This document shows, piece by piece, positions 43,002-53,238 of a stretch of DNA of 60,060 nucleotides. Numbering within the stretch: the first letter of the stretch is position 1; each line of letters begins with the position of its first letter. A model generated the notes under the pieces. It had not been told where the DNA came from. It ran no database searches and saw nothing but the letters and a program-made list of their open reading frames with translations. Position numbers and translations under genes: made by a program. Source of the DNA: Pseudomonadota bacterium (GTDB lineage Bacteria > Pseudomonadota > Gammaproteobacteria > Burkholderiales > Rhodocyclaceae); contig JAKOZI010000120.1 in the NCBI GenBank assembly GCA_029780075.1, forward strand, positions 1 to 60,060, written 5' to 3'.

Positions 43002-46000
43002 ATGTTTAAGACCGTCCGTTCAAGGCATTCCCTGAAAACCAGAATCACTCTTGCCACATTGCTCATCTTCGTGGCGGGCCTGTGGTCGCTATCGTTTTAC
43101 ACCAGCCAGTTACTACGCAAGGACATGGAACGACTGCTCGGGGAGCAGCAATTCTCGACGGCTGCGTTTGTCGCGGCAAATATTGATGGCGAGTTGAAGA
43201 ACCGCATCAGGGCGCTTGAATTGATAGCCGGTGCCATTGACGCATCCTTGATCGGGAGTCCTGCAGCTCTGCAGATATTTCTTGAACAGCGTTATGTGCT
43301 GCACAGCCTGTTCAACGACGGGGTCATGGCTTACCGAGTTGACGGCGTGGCCATTGCCGTTGCTCCGCTGTCGCCGGAGCGGATCGGCGTCAATTACAGG
43401 GACAGGGATTATCTGGTTGGCGCGCTCATGGAGGGTAGATCGACGATCGGTCGTCCGATTACCGGCAAGACACTGCGGGCCCCGGTTCTGGTCATGGCGG
43501 TACCGATTCGCAATGGTCAAGGTCAAGTGATCGGTGCGCTCTCAGGAGTGACCAACCTGAGCCTTCCGAGTTTCCTGGATCAAATCGCGGCAAGCAGCTA
43601 CGGCAAAACCGGCGGCTATCTGCTTGTGGCACCGCAATTCCGGCTGATTGTCACCGCTACCGACAAGCGGCGCGTGATGGAAACGCTTCCGGAGTCCGGC
43701 ATCAACCCGAACAACGATCGTTTCGTCGACGGCTACGAGGGTTCAGCGGTTATTGTCAACTCACTGGGCGTGGAAGTGTTGACCTCCGACAAGGGAGTTC
43801 CAGCGGCGGGCTGGATCGTGTCGGTCAACCTGCCCACCGCCGAGGCATTCGCCCCGATCCATGACATGCAGCAGCGTGTGCTGCTGGCCACGGTCATCCT
43901 GACGCTGCTGGCGGGCAGCCTGACCTGGTGGATATTGAGTCGAGAGTTCTCGCCGATGCTTGCTGCTGCGAGAACATTGTCCGCCATGTCGGAGGCAGAG
44001 CAACCCCTGCAGCCCCTGCCCATCATCCGACAGGACGAAATTGGTGGACTGGTCGAGGGATTCAATCATCTGCTTGACACTTTGGGGCAGCGAGATACGG
44101 CTTTGCGGGAGAGCGAGGCCGGCTATCGGACGCTGTTCCGCGAAATGTTGAGTGGTTTTGCGCTGCACGAAATTCTTTGCGACGACGAGGGCAAGCCTGT
44201 CGACTACCGCTTTCTGGCCATCAATCCGGCTTTCACCCGCATGACCGGCCTCAAGGCGGAAGACCTCGTGAGTCGGACCGTTCTGGAGGTCATGCCGGGT
44301 ACCGAGAGATACTGGATCGAGATCTATGGCAAAGTGGCCCTCACTGGCGAGCCGGCGTTTTTCGAGAACTACGCCGCCGAACTGCAGCGATACTTCGAGG
44401 TATCCGCCTTCCGGCCAGCTCCCAACCAGTTTGCCTGTTCCTTCTCCGATATCACGGAGCGCAAGCGCGCCGAGATGCTGTTGCGCGACGAGGAGCAGCA
44501 CTTCCGGAATCTCGCGAATGGTGGGTCGACACTGATCTGGACCTCTGGCCCGGACAAGCTCTGTAGCTACTTCAACGAACCCTGGTTGAGGTTTACCGGA
44601 CGCTCTCTGGAACAGGAACTTGGCAATGGATGGACGGAGGGTGTGCATTCGGACGATTTTTCCAGTTGCGTGCAAATCTATGCCACAGCCTTTGACCGGC
44701 GTGAACCCTTCAGCATGCAATATCGCCTGCGCCATGCCGACGGCAGCTATCGATGGATAAGGGACGACGGCACCCCCCGCTACAACAGTCAGGGTGAATT
44801 CCTCGGCTATATTGGCTTCTGTGTCGATATCACCGAACAGATCAGGACTGCTGACGAACTGGACCAGTATCGCCAGCATCTGGAGAACCTCGTCCAGGAG
44901 CGGACGCTGGAACTGGCGCAGGCCAAGGAGGCCGCCGAAGCTGCCAATCTGGCCAAGAGCAGCTTCCTGGCGAATATGAGTCACGAAATCCGCACTCCGA
45001 TCAACGCCATCGTCGGCCTCACGCATCTGCTGCGCCGAGCTGAACCAACACCTGTACAGGCCGACCGGCTGGGCAAGATAGACACCGCGGCGGCTCACCT
45101 CCTGTCCCTGATCAACGACATCCTCGACATCTCCAAGATCGAGGCCGGGAAACTCGAACTGGAGCAAACGAACTTTTCGCTGATTGCCGTCCTGGATAAC
45201 GTCCGCTCGCTGATCTCCGACCAGGTGCGCGCCAAGGGCCTGGTCATCGAGGTCGATCCCGACGGCGTGCCCCTGTGGCTGCGTGGCGATCCTACGCGGT
45301 TGCGTCAGGCGCTGCTCAATTACATCAGCAATGCCATCAAGTTCACCGAGCAAGGTTTGATCACCCTGCGTACCATCCTGGTTGACGATCGCCGTGATCG
45401 GGTACTGGTGCGCTTCGAAGTTCAGGATTCCGGCATCGGCATCAAAGCGGATCAACTGCCCAGTCTGTTCCAGGCGTTCGAGCAGGCCGACGCCTCGACC
45501 ACTCGCAGGTACGGCGGCACCGGCCTCGGGCTGGCGATCACCCGGCGGTTGGCGAAACTCATGGGCGGCGACGCGGGCGTCGAGAGCCAACCGGGGAAGG
45601 GCAGCACTTTCTGGTTCACGGCCTGCTTTGGGCACGGTCACGGGATCATGCCGGTCACTACTGCTGGCGGAGTGGGCGATGCCGAAGCCGAGTTGCGCAA
45701 GCACCATGGTGGTGCACGACTGCTGCTGGCCGAAGACAATGCCATCAACCGCGAGGTTGCCCTGGAACTGCTGCACGGAGCGGGACTCGCCGTCGATGTG
45801 GCCATCGATGGTCAGGATGCGCTCGACAAGGCGCGCGCCATCGCCTACCCGTTGATCCTGATGGATGTGCAGATGCCGCGCATGGACGGACTGCAGGCGG
45901 CGCGTGCCATTCACTCACTGCCAGGACAGGCGGCCACGCCAATTCTGGCGATGACTGCCAACGTCTTCGACGAGGATCGGCGAGCCTGCCTGGAAGCCGG

Positions 46001-46547
46001 CTTGAACGACTTTGTCGCCAAGCCGGTCGATCCGAAGACCCTCTATGCCGCACTGCTCAAGTGGCTGCCGATGGTTTCGTCAGTGGCCCCGGCAAGCGTG
46101 CTGGCGCCACTGCCGGAACCGGATCGATGGCGGCGGCAACTGACGGATATTCCAGGTCTGGATATCGAGCGCGGGCTGGCCCTGGTGCGCGGCAATGCGA
46201 CAACATATCTACGGTTGCTGAACCTGTTCATCGACACGCATGCTCAGGATCCGAGACATTTCAGCGAGGATCTGGCGGCTGGGGACCTGGCGTCGATCAA
46301 GGCGCGGGCGCACGCCTTGAAAGGTTCTGCCGGAAACATTGGTGCCGCGGGTGTGTCGGAAGCAGCGGCGCGGCTGCACTCTGCGCTGGCAGAGGCGGCC
46401 GGGACCGAACAGATCGGTGTCTGTTGCGCCGCTTTGATGGAACAACTGACCCTGTTCACCGATCGGCTGTGCGGCGTACTGGCAGGGTTGTCGGAGAGCC
46501 CTCAAGGAAACGGACCCTCCGCGGCGTGCGGGCGTGTGGGCCGTTAA
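43002..46547 (+). CDS. Hybrid sensor histidine kinase with two PAS, receiver and HPt domains
   Basis: A 1181-residue inner-membrane kinase. Order: membrane helix 14-34, large periplasmic Cache domain, helix 293-313, HAMP, PAS (about 370-485), PAS/PAC (495-612), coiled coil, HisKA with phospho-His661 ([12 protein letters not shown]), HATPase ([16 protein letters not shown]), receiver with Asp955 ([13 protein letters not shown]) and HPt with His1104 ([11 protein letters not shown]). This architecture resembles the BarA or ArcB phosphorelay. No response regulator is linked, so the target is outside. ATG at 43002; the start upstream is less likely. Confidence 0.93.
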   Translation: MFKTVRSRHSLKTRITLATLLIFVAGLWSLSFYTSQLLRKDMERLLGEQQFSTAAFVAANIDGELKNRIRALELIAGAIDASLIGSPAALQIFLEQRYVLHSLFNDGVMAYRVDGVAIAVAPLSPERIGVNYRDRDYLVGALMEGRSTIGRPITGKTLRAPVLVMAVPIRNGQGQVIGALSGVTNLSLPSFLDQIAASSYGKTGGYLLVAPQFRLIVTATDKRRVMETLPESGINPNNDRFVDGYEGSAVIVNSLGVEVLTSDKGVPAAGWIVSVNLPTAEAFAPIHDMQQRVLLATVILTLLAGSLTWWILSREFSPMLAAARTLSAMSEAEQPLQPLPIIRQDEIGGLVEGFNHLLDTLGQRDTALRESEAGYRTLFREMLSGFALHEILCDDEGKPVDYRFLAINPAFTRMTGLKAEDLVSRTVLEVMPGTERYWIEIYGKVALTGEPAFFENYAAELQRYFEVSAFRPAPNQFACSFSDITERKRAEMLLRDEEQHFRNLANGGSTLIWTSGPDKLCSYFNEPWLRFTGRSLEQELGNGWTEGVHSDDFSSCVQIYATAFDRREPFSMQYRLRHADGSYRWIRDDGTPRYNSQGEFLGYIGFCVDITEQIRTADELDQYRQHLENLVQERTLELAQAKEAAEAANLAKSSFLANMSHEIRTPINAIVGLTHLLRRAEPTPVQADRLGKIDTAAAHLLSLINDILDISKIEAGKLELEQTNFSLIAVLDNVRSLISDQVRAKGLVIEVDPDGVPLWLRGDPTRLRQALLNYISNAIKFTEQGLITLRTILVDDRRDRVLVRFEVQDSGIGIKADQLPSLFQAFEQADASTTRRYGGTGLGLAITRRLAKLMGGDAGVESQPGKGSTFWFTACFGHGHGIMPVTTAGGVGDAEAELRKHHGGARLLLAEDNAINREVALELLHGAGLAVDVAIDGQDALDKARAIAYPLILMDVQMPRMDGLQAARAIHSLPGQAATPILAMTANVFDEDRRACLEAGLNDFVAKPVDPKTLYAALLKWLPMVSSVAPASVLAPLPEPDRWRRQLTDIPGLDIERGLALVRGNATTYLRLLNLFIDTHAQDPRHFSEDLAAGDLASIKARAHALKGSAGNIGAAGVSEAAARLHSALAEAAGTEQIGVCCAALMEQLTLFTDRLCGVLAGLSESPQGNGPSAACGRVGR

Positions 46548-46602
46548 ACCATCCCGACGTCGCCTTGCCGAGCTATGCCAGCCAGCCCCGTGACCACGGC
46601 CG

Positions 46603-47076
46603 TCAGTTGATTTGCAGTCTAGCCAGAGAGGCCATCGCCTGGTGGTTGCCGATGTCCGGAGTAATCATCAACTCCAGTGCGTTCACCCCGGAGAGTTCGA
46701 CCCGATGCTCTTCCGTCTCCGACGTTGCGCCCTGCGGATTGAAATTCCACTGCTGGCGCACGATCTCCTGATACGAATGCCCACCATCGGCAGACCACCG
46801 CAACACATACTCCTGGGTGCGCGAGATCGCGGTTTCGACAAAGGAGAGGCGAATTCGGCGCAGCTTCTGTGGTTGATCGAAGTGCAGCCGGATGGTTTGC
46901 TGGCCGGGTGCTGCGGCACGCCAACCGCCGTCTTTGCCAGGCAATAGGGCCGACTCGATGGGATGAGCGGCGTCCTCGGAGCTGATGGCCACTTCCGCTA
47001 GGTCGTCGAGGTTCAGCCATTCACCCGATGCTGGTGTTTCCGCCTGCTGGTCGCTGTCAATCAATCGTTTGCGCAT
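46603..47076 (-). CDS. Discoidin-like (galactose-binding-like) domain protein
   Basis: A 157-residue protein that looks like a single beta-sandwich of the F5/8-type or XRCC1 N-terminal fold: WLNLDDLAEVAISSEDAAHP near the start, RTQEYVLRWSADGGHSYQEI in the middle and ELMITPDIG near the end. No signal peptide. Similar proteins occur in betaproteobacteria as hypothetical. ATG at 47076 follows the tail of another open frame. It is 52 bases downstream of the DUF2934 gene on the same strand and converges on the kinase. Confidence 0.7.
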   Translation of the reverse strand: MRKRLIDSDQQAETPASGEWLNLDDLAEVAISSEDAAHPIESALLPGKDGGWRAAAPGQQTIRLHFDQPQKLRRIRLSFVETAISRTQEYVLRWSADGGHSYQEIVRQQWNFNPQGATSETEEHRVELSGVNALELMITPDIGNHQAMASLARLQIN

Positions 47077-47128
47077 GGCTTGACCCCGGCAGGTGACGCA
47101 CGCATGGCCGGTGCGGAGTGTCGCCTGT

Positions 47129-47503
47129 TCATGCTTCGACCTCGCCCAGTTGCCGGGCAACTTCCTGTTCTGCGCGTGCCCAGTACGCGGTGTCACAGCC
47201 CTGGAAACCGTCCTTCTCGGCAATGAAATACGCGGCAGACTGGACCATCAGATAACGTTCCTCGGCGCTTGGCTTGGCCGCAGCTTCGCTGGTGGCGGGT
47301 ACCTGTGGTTCGGGAGGTGCAATTGGTGCGCTGTCGGTGGCCGGCGTCGGCACCGCTTTTTTGACCGGGCTTTTCTTCTCCGCCGCGGGGGCTTTCCTGG
47401 CAGCGGGGGGCTTGACTGGCGCAGCGGCTATCGTCGTCTCGGTCGTCGCCGCCTTCCTGGCGGTGGCGGGGGTTTTCTTGGTCGTGCTCTTGGGCTCGGT
47501 CAT
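47129..47503 (-). CDS. DUF2934 domain protein with Lys/Ala/Pro-rich tail
   Basis: A 124-residue protein. Residues 1-85 are low complexity, rich in Lys, Ala, Pro and Thr, like a histone H1 tail (ARKAATTETTIAAAPVKPPA). Residues 86-124 match DUF2934 (ERYLMVQSAAYFIAEKDGF then CDTAYWARAEQEVAR). Basic Ala/Pro-rich tails may bind nucleic acid, but the function of the domain is unknown. The ATG at 47503 was chosen over an upstream one at 47548, which lacks a ribosome site. The neighbours are the discoidin-like gene downstream and the Gcr gene upstream, all leftward. Confidence 0.78.
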   Translation of the reverse strand: MTEPKSTTKKTPATARKAATTETTIAAAPVKPPAARKAPAAEKKSPVKKAVPTPATDSAPIAPPEPQVPATSEAAAKPSAEERYLMVQSAAYFIAEKDGFQGCDTAYWARAEQEVARQLGEVEA

Positions 47504-47629
47504 GATCGGTTTCCTGGGAATGGTATCGATGGTGTGGAGGGTGGGCAAGCGCTGGAACGGTTCAGCCGACGCTGAAATCAGACAGCAGGATAGGAAAATC
47601 GGGCCTGCCGGTCAAGGCGAATACCCATC

Positions 47630-49678
47630 TCATCGGTCAGGGCGTACAGATTGGTCGCCCGTGTTTGCCGGGGTTTGCATGACCAGGCAGGCGTTGGCTT
47701 CCTTCGGCGGCAGGAAGAAATCGCGGGGCTGGCGGCGCAGGTTTCTCAGCACCGTACGGACCAGGATTCGCCATTGCGAGTCGGAAACCTGCCGGGAGCG
47801 CAGCGCCACATTGAGCGCCAGTGCAAAACTGACCGCCAGGTTCAGGAAACCGATGCCGGCTACGCCCAGTACCGCCCAGACCAGCAAGCTCAGGTCGGGA
47901 GCAAAATCGAGACCGGCCATCGCGATACCGACGAAAGCCGATGAGAAGGCGACATGGCGGATATCGATCGGCAGCCCCAGCAGCACGCCGAAGAGCGTCG
48001 TGCCGCCAAGCAGGAATCCGAACAGCAGGTTGCCGGCGAGAGCCCCGAGGTTGTCGCCGATGTACGCCGCGATGCGTTGCATGCGCTTCTCGCCGAACAG
48101 ACGCCGCGGCCAGTCGAGTTGCAGGATGCGTTCGGGAATTCGGTTGTAGGCGGCGTAATTGTCGTAGTAGCCGCTGATCAGACCTGAAATGAAAAGACAG
48201 ACTCCGGCAATAGCCGCGTAGAAGACCGCCCCGCTATCGACCAGACTTTGCTCCTCGAGCAGATGCAGCGACTTCTCGGGACTGGTGAAGTGCTGGCCGC
48301 TGCTGCTGAACACGGCGAAGGCAATCAGGGCCGAGAGCGGGATGGCGATGCAGACGTTGCCGAGAATGGCAATGACCTGGGTGCGGCAGGTGCGCGTGAT
48401 CAGTACGGTCAGCGCTTCGATGTCGCGCAGTTTGCCACCGGCTTCGCTGATGCTCGCGGCAATGGCGTTGGCGGTCATTGCCGGTTGCTTCGTGGCGACG
48501 GTGCCGTGCAGGATGTGAATCAGGCAGAAACCGATCCCGTAGTTGAGGCAGAAGGCGATCGCGCCGGTCAGTGGCGGCATTTGCGCGCCGGCCAGAACGA
48601 TCTTCAGACAGGCCATGAAGGCGATGACGAAGCCGCCGATCATCGCCGAACGCGCCATCGACCAGTATTCCTGGCGGGTTTCGGTGATGTAGTGCTCGCC
48701 GTGGTGGCTGGCGTTGTCGGTCACCCGCAAGGCGATCAGCTCGGTGTTCTGGCGCCAGTGTCGGTAAAGATTGTTGCGCAGGCATTCATCACGCACCAAC
48801 TGGGTGAATAGGCTGACCATCGGCGGGTAAGCCACGCTGTCGCTCGACCTGGGCTGCAGGTCGACCAGAATGTCGAGCAGTTGCTCGCTGCGCTGCAACA
48901 GTTGCCGCAGGCGTTGCAGATGATAGGTCAGGCGGATGCTGGTGCCATTGCGGGCGGCATTCCTGCGCACGCGCTCGATCACGTCGCGGCACTGACTGAA
49001 CAGAACGCGCAACTGCCGCTCGTCGCGGTCGGCGGCGAGTGGTTTGCCCCAGTGCTCGGCAAAAGTCTCGATATAGGCTGTCAGCTCCCGGTTTTGCGCG
49101 ACGAACGGCGACTCGTAGGCCTCGAGTGACGGTTCCAGGCGCAGGAGTTCCGGCTCCGTACCAAGTGCTGCAATCCAGTAGGACAGCACGCGCAGTGCGC
49201 TCAGCATCTCCACCAGCGGCTGCGGCAAGCTATCGCTGCGGGGATCTTCGTCGAAACGCAGGGCCGTGATTACTTGCAGCCAGGCCTCGTTGCCGACGCC
49301 GACCACCCAGTGTCGGTCGCTGGCGCGGTCGAACATGGCACGCAGGGCGGTACGCAGCAAGCCCGGCTCAAGAACGTCAGGCAGGAGCTTGTGGCCGATA
49401 CGGCGAAAGCCTTCCGAGACGAACCCGGTATTCGGCAGGATGCCGGTCGCGGTATACAACTCGGAGTGACGATGGGTGCGCAACAGATTGCCGAGAGCGG
49501 CACGCAAGGCGGCGCGCAATTCCGGACGGGTGCCGAGAATGTAGCAGAGGGCCTGCAGGTTTCGCCTGGCGGACTCGAAATCGCCGGCATCCGCGGGCCG
49601 GATTTCGCCGACCAGCAGCACCAGCAAAGGTATCGGATCGGTGTCCGGGACAAGAAAGCGGCAGAGCAGTTGTTCCAT
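47630..49678 (-). CDS. Gcr-family (so-called site-specific recombinase) membrane protein
   Basis: A 682-residue protein of the PF10136-type family, named a recombinase from early work in Neisseria but looking like a membrane protein. The N-terminal 300 residues are soluble and helical, followed by about eight hydrophobic segments (SAMIGGFVIAFMACLKIVLA, NYGIGFCLIHILHGTVATKQ, ILGNVCIAIPLSALIAF and others). No recombinase catalytic residues are visible. Start 49678 gives the family-like MEQLLCRFLV; 49723 is also possible and neither has a clear ribosome site. It is divergent from yaaA. Confidence 0.82.
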   Translation of the reverse strand: MEQLLCRFLVPDTDPIPLLVLLVGEIRPADAGDFESARRNLQALCYILGTRPELRAALRAALGNLLRTHRHSELYTATGILPNTGFVSEGFRRIGHKLLPDVLEPGLLRTALRAMFDRASDRHWVVGVGNEAWLQVITALRFDEDPRSDSLPQPLVEMLSALRVLSYWIAALGTEPELLRLEPSLEAYESPFVAQNRELTAYIETFAEHWGKPLAADRDERQLRVLFSQCRDVIERVRRNAARNGTSIRLTYHLQRLRQLLQRSEQLLDILVDLQPRSSDSVAYPPMVSLFTQLVRDECLRNNLYRHWRQNTELIALRVTDNASHHGEHYITETRQEYWSMARSAMIGGFVIAFMACLKIVLAGAQMPPLTGAIAFCLNYGIGFCLIHILHGTVATKQPAMTANAIAASISEAGGKLRDIEALTVLITRTCRTQVIAILGNVCIAIPLSALIAFAVFSSSGQHFTSPEKSLHLLEEQSLVDSGAVFYAAIAGVCLFISGLISGYYDNYAAYNRIPERILQLDWPRRLFGEKRMQRIAAYIGDNLGALAGNLLFGFLLGGTTLFGVLLGLPIDIRHVAFSSAFVGIAMAGLDFAPDLSLLVWAVLGVAGIGFLNLAVSFALALNVALRSRQVSDSQWRILVRTVLRNLRRQPRDFFLPPKEANACLVMQTPANTGDQSVRPDR

Positions 49679-49835
49679 TGCGGTCGGGGTTTGGCAGGGT
49701 GGAGGGCAGTCCGGCAACGACATCGGACGATGACGATGCCACGCCAGAAGTCGTGCCGGGCTGGCGGTGTCGTTTAAAATCAGGGCATCTTAGCAAACTA
49801 TCGTGCCCGCCATCCTTATAGACTGGAAGCCGCAG

Positions 49836-50612
49836 ATGATCATTGTCCTTTCCCCTGCCAAGTCGCTCGATTACCGGACGCCGCCGACGCTGTGCGAACA
49901 CAGCCAGCCGCTGTTTCTCGACCAGGCACAACTGCTGATCGAGGACCTGCGCCAGTTGTCGCCACCGCAGCTTGCCAGCCTGATGAAGATCAGCGATCAA
50001 CTGGCGGCGCTGAACTTCGCGCGTTATGCCGACTGGGCGCAGCCGTTCACCCCTGGCAAAGCCAGGCAGGCGGTGCTGGCGTTCAATGGCGACGTCTACG
50101 ACGGTCTCGACGCGTCTACCTTGTCACCGGCGGATCTGCAATTTGCGCAACGTCACCTGCGGATTCTGTCTGGCCTGTACGGGCTGCTGCGTCCGCTCGA
50201 CCTGATGCAGCCGTACCGGCTGGAAATGGGGACGCGCTTGAGCAACGCACGTGGTCGGGATCTCTATGCCTTCTGGGGCGATCGGATTACCGAGGCGGTC
50301 AACGCCGCACTCCACGAAACAGGCGCCCGAGTACTGATCAATCTCGCGTCCGAGGAGTACTTCAAGTCGCTCAAGCCGAAAAAACTCGCTGTCCCGGTGA
50401 TTCAACCGGTTTTCGAGGACTGGAGTGGCGGCCGGTTCCGGGTGGTGAGTTTCTACGCCAAACGCGCGCGGGGGCTGATGGGGCGTTTCGCGATCGTCAA
50501 TCGTTTGCAAGATGCTGCAGGTCTGAAGGACTTTGCGGCGGTCGGCTATGCGCATGCCGCAGCGGCCTCCGACGATCAGGTCTGGGTATTTCGGCGCGGC
50601 GGTGTGGTTTGA
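49836..50612 (+). CDS. yaaA: Peroxide stress protein YaaA
   Basis: A 258-residue DUF328/UPF0246 protein that lowers free iron and limits DNA and protein damage in H2O2-treated E. coli. The start [13 protein letters not shown], the segment [19 protein letters not shown], and the C-terminal [13 protein letters not shown] and [15 protein letters not shown] are typical. ATG at 49836 matches the conserved N terminus; the longer frame from 49803 does not. A TAAAAT at 49775-49780 may be a -10 box, but the -35 is weak. It is monocistronic and converges on the PIN gene. Confidence 0.92.
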   Translation: MIIVLSPAKSLDYRTPPTLCEHSQPLFLDQAQLLIEDLRQLSPPQLASLMKISDQLAALNFARYADWAQPFTPGKARQAVLAFNGDVYDGLDASTLSPADLQFAQRHLRILSGLYGLLRPLDLMQPYRLEMGTRLSNARGRDLYAFWGDRITEAVNAALHETGARVLINLASEEYFKSLKPKKLAVPVIQPVFEDWSGGRFRVVSFYAKRARGLMGRFAIVNRLQDAAGLKDFAAVGYAHAAAASDDQVWVFRRGGVV

Positions 50613-50661
50613 ATCCGTCCGGCTGACCGCACCTTGATCGCCTACCGCAGGCGCGCGCCGC

Positions 50662-51105
50662 TTAGCGGCTGGTGAACAGCGCACCGGCGGTCTCGGCGTC
50701 GAGGATGGCGTACGGCGGAGCCGGGTTGCGCTGACGGGCGAGCCTCAGCAACTGGCGATCGCGGGTCACCAGCAGGTCGGCACGGCAGCGTGCCGCGAGG
50801 ATCAGGAACTTCTGGTCGTCGGCGTCGCGGCAGCGGGGCAGGAAGTAATTCTCTTCCCCGTCGGCGTCGCAGAGCGTCGCCAGGTTGCGGTAGCGTGCCA
50901 GCAGCGCCTGCTGTGCCGGACTGGCGAGTCCGAACTGCGGGTAGGCGCTCACCCTTTCGAGTTCGGACAGGCAGTGTTGATCGGTAAAGCAGCCCAGGAC
51001 CCCGCGCTCGATGGCCCCGAGCAGCGCATGCGCCGGTGGGTCGGCGAAGTGCAGCATGTCGATCACGATGTTGGTGTCGAGGACGGCGAGCAGGCGTTCA
51101 GCCAC
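50662..51105 (-). CDS. PIN domain protein (putative toxin-antitoxin toxin type)
   Basis: A 147-residue PIN-fold ribonuclease of the group often annotated as a putative toxin. Acidic residues for the metal site are Asp10 ([10 protein letters not shown]), Glu in CLSELERV, Asp in RDADDQKFL and Asp in LVTRDRQLL. No antitoxin gene is next to it; its upstream neighbour is an FAD oxidoreductase whose stop overlaps its start by eight bases. I chose the GTG at 51105, which lies at the end of that gene; an ATG at 51126 is also in frame. Toxin activity is not established by context. Confidence 0.82.
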   Translation of the reverse strand: MAERLLAVLDTNIVIDMLHFADPPAHALLGAIERGVLGCFTDQHCLSELERVSAYPQFGLASPAQQALLARYRNLATLCDADGEENYFLPRCRDADDQKFLILAARCRADLLVTRDRQLLRLARQRNPAPPYAILDAETAGALFTSR

Positions 51106-52231
51106 CTTGCAGTTCCGCAAGCACATGTTCGGCGATGGCCAGGCACGAGGTCAATCCCGGTGATTCGATTCCGAAGAGGTTGATCAAGCCCGGGATGCCG
51201 TGCTCGGCAGGGCCCTGGACGACAAAGTCCCCGGCGGGCGCCGAGCGGCCGCTGATCTTTGGCCGCACCCCGGCATACGCGGGCAGCAGCGCATCGTCCG
51301 GCAGCGCTGGCCAGTAGCGGTGAATCGCGGTGACGAAGGCGCTGGCGCGCGCCGGGTCGACGCGGTAATCGAATTCACCGATGGGCCGGCCTGGCGTTGG
51401 GTCTGGCAGCCACTCGACGTCGGGGCCGAAACGCGCCTGCCCGCCGAGGTCGAGCGTCAGATGAACTCCGAGGCCGGCGGCTTCCGGCAAGGGATAGACC
51501 AGTCGCGAGAACGGTGCGCGTCTGGCGAGCGCGAAGTAGTTGCCCTTGGCGTGAAAGTTCGCCGGTATCAGCGCCGGTGGGAAGCCGGCCAGCGCGGCCG
51601 CGACCTCCGGTGCCCAGAGGCCGGCAGCGTTGATCACGATCGAACTCCTGAAGCGCAGGCTTTGCGTACCGCCGCTTTCGAGGACGATGCCCCTGTCTTC
51701 TATCGAGCCGCGGCGCAACGGGCTGCGCAGTGCCAGCACGGCGCCGGCACGCTCGGCGTCGCCGAGCAGCGCGATCGCCAGCGCGTGGCTGTCGAGGATG
51801 CCGGTCGAGGGAGAGAGCAGGGCGGCGGTACACGCCAATTCCGGTTCGAGAGCGCGCGCCGCGGATGCGCTCAGCAGGCACAGATCGTCGACGCCGTTGT
51901 CGTGCCCCAGCCGCTGCAGCAGCAGAAGTTGCCCTTCCTGTTGGGCCGAGGTGGCGACGACCAGTTTGCCGCAGCGCCGGTGGCTGACGCCATGCGTATT
52001 GCAGAAGTCATAGAGCTGCCGTCGGCCGACGACACAGCAGCGGGCCTTGAGCGATCCTGTCGGATAATGGAACCCGGCGTGGATCACCTCACTGTTGCGG
52101 GCACTGGTTTCGCTGGCGCAAACGCCGTGCCGTTCGAGAACCACCGTTTCGATACCTTGCCGCGCCAGCACACGTGCGCAGGCCAGGCCGATCACACCGG
52201 CCCCGATCACTGTCGCTCCCACGCTTTGCAT
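51098..52231 (-). CDS. FAD-dependent oxidoreductase (DAO/LhgO-like)
   Basis: A 377-residue flavoenzyme with an N-terminal Rossmann motif GAGVIG (residues 10-15), [21 protein letters not shown] and [11 protein letters not shown], typical of the L-2-hydroxyglutarate oxidase group of the DAO family. It may oxidise a 2-hydroxy acid or a related substrate. ATG at 52231 directly follows GGAGGAAAG. It overlaps the PIN gene by eight bases. The substrate is inferred from family likeness and is uncertain. Confidence 0.87.
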   Translation of the reverse strand: MQSVGATVIGAGVIGLACARVLARQGIETVVLERHGVCASETSARNSEVIHAGFHYPTGSLKARCCVVGRRQLYDFCNTHGVSHRRCGKLVVATSAQQEGQLLLLQRLGHDNGVDDLCLLSASAARALEPELACTAALLSPSTGILDSHALAIALLGDAERAGAVLALRSPLRRGSIEDRGIVLESGGTQSLRFRSSIVINAAGLWAPEVAAALAGFPPALIPANFHAKGNYFALARRAPFSRLVYPLPEAAGLGVHLTLDLGGQARFGPDVEWLPDPTPGRPIGEFDYRVDPARASAFVTAIHRYWPALPDDALLPAYAGVRPKISGRSAPAGDFVVQGPAEHGIPGLINLFGIESPGLTSCLAIAEHVLAELQGG

Positions 52232-52390
52232 CTTTCCTCCACGCGTCATCGACGGCCCATAGCCCTGGGGGGGATTGTATTCGAGCCAGGCACGGCAAGG
52301 GCTTCAACCCGCTTGGCGACGGCGGCAACGGCCGCCGACCCCAGGCTTGGGTCTGCCGCGTCGGCGAGCCTGGCCGCCAGGTTGCGCGCG

Positions 52391-53182
52391 TCAACCGCAG
52401 GTCGCCTTCAGGCGTGCCGGATCGGAGACCAGCGGATTGCCCGAGCCTTGCCAGCGGACAATCCGCTCGTCGCGCTGGCGCTCCCAGGCGTCGACCAGGT
52501 GGGTTCGCGACCAGGCGCACATCAGTTGCCTGTCCTGCCGGCTCATGTGCAGACCGTAGGTCTGGTGCATGTAGAGTGTGATCCGTGCCGCCCTGCCACG
52601 CACCTCTTCGCGTGGTTGCACGCGCTGCAGCTTGAAATCGACGATGGTCTGACAGGCCCCGTACATTGACGTCGGCTGTCGGGTCCACGCGCTGTAGGCA
52701 AAGTTGCTGCGGTCGCCGTTCAACTCGCCAACGGAGGGTACCAGGTTGTTGAGATCGCCCTCCGCGACCTGGAATACCGGGTCGGTATCGGTGCAGTGCT
52801 TGCGTCCGCCCTGTTGCCAGCACTGGCGCTGATGTCCCAGCACCCAGGCCGGAACCACATGCTCCCACTCGATTCGGGCCGCCCGTGTCGGGTTGCGGCG
52901 CGGCTCGTAACCGCAGCTGGCAAGCTGGACGACATGCCCGACATAGCGGCAACCGCAGTAGAAGTCGTTCTCCATGCCGGCAAAGATCGTCGGCAGGATC
53001 TTCTTGGCGTTGGCGAAGTCGCGGTGCCCGACCGCCTTCGGACCGAACACCCGATCGACGGGTGTCGTGGACTGCGCTGACCGAGGAGCCGGTGAACTCG
53101 GGTGACTTGCGGGTGGCAGGGGGGTCTGGCTGACTTGGCAGCCGACCAGCAGGAGAGCTATCGACAGGGAGGTTTTGCGCAT
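52391..53182 (-). CDS. Endonuclease I family lipoprotein (EndA/Dns-like)
   Basis: A 263-residue exported non-specific nuclease. Residues 1-15 are a lipoprotein signal with lipobox LLVGC (Cys15), then a Pro/Ser-rich linker. The nuclease domain has the beta-beta-alpha-metal motif IEWEHVVPAWVLG with His108 as general base and the metal-site segment GDLNNLVPSVGELNGDRSN. Eight or so Cys may form disulfides. It probably digests extracellular or periplasmic DNA. 56 bases separate it from the ABC permease, which it follows on the same strand. The upstream 52232-52390 stretch holds nothing recognisable. Confidence 0.88.
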   Translation of the reverse strand: MRKTSLSIALLLVGCQVSQTPLPPASHPSSPAPRSAQSTTPVDRVFGPKAVGHRDFANAKKILPTIFAGMENDFYCGCRYVGHVVQLASCGYEPRRNPTRAARIEWEHVVPAWVLGHQRQCWQQGGRKHCTDTDPVFQVAEGDLNNLVPSVGELNGDRSNFAYSAWTRQPTSMYGACQTIVDFKLQRVQPREEVRGRAARITLYMHQTYGLHMSRQDRQLMCAWSRTHLVDAWERQRDERIVRWQGSGNPLVSDPARLKATCG

Positions 53183-53238
53183 CGGCGCGGAGTCTACGCG
53201 TCATGCCTGGGGAGGACAATCAATATCGCCTGGCAGCG

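Noticed and set aside
43761..45914. 717-codon open frame on the minus strand opposite the hybrid kinase
   Set aside because: Composition is rich in His, Gln, Arg and Asp with no domain likeness, while the plus strand has an intact multi-domain kinase; it is a shadow of GC-rich coding.
47630..49678. Gcr protein considered as a true site-specific recombinase
   Set aside because: No tyrosine or serine recombinase catalytic residues are visible and the C-terminal half is made of membrane segments.
50662..51105. PIN gene considered as part of a toxin-antitoxin pair
   Set aside because: There is no small antitoxin gene next to it; its overlapping neighbour is an FAD oxidoreductase.
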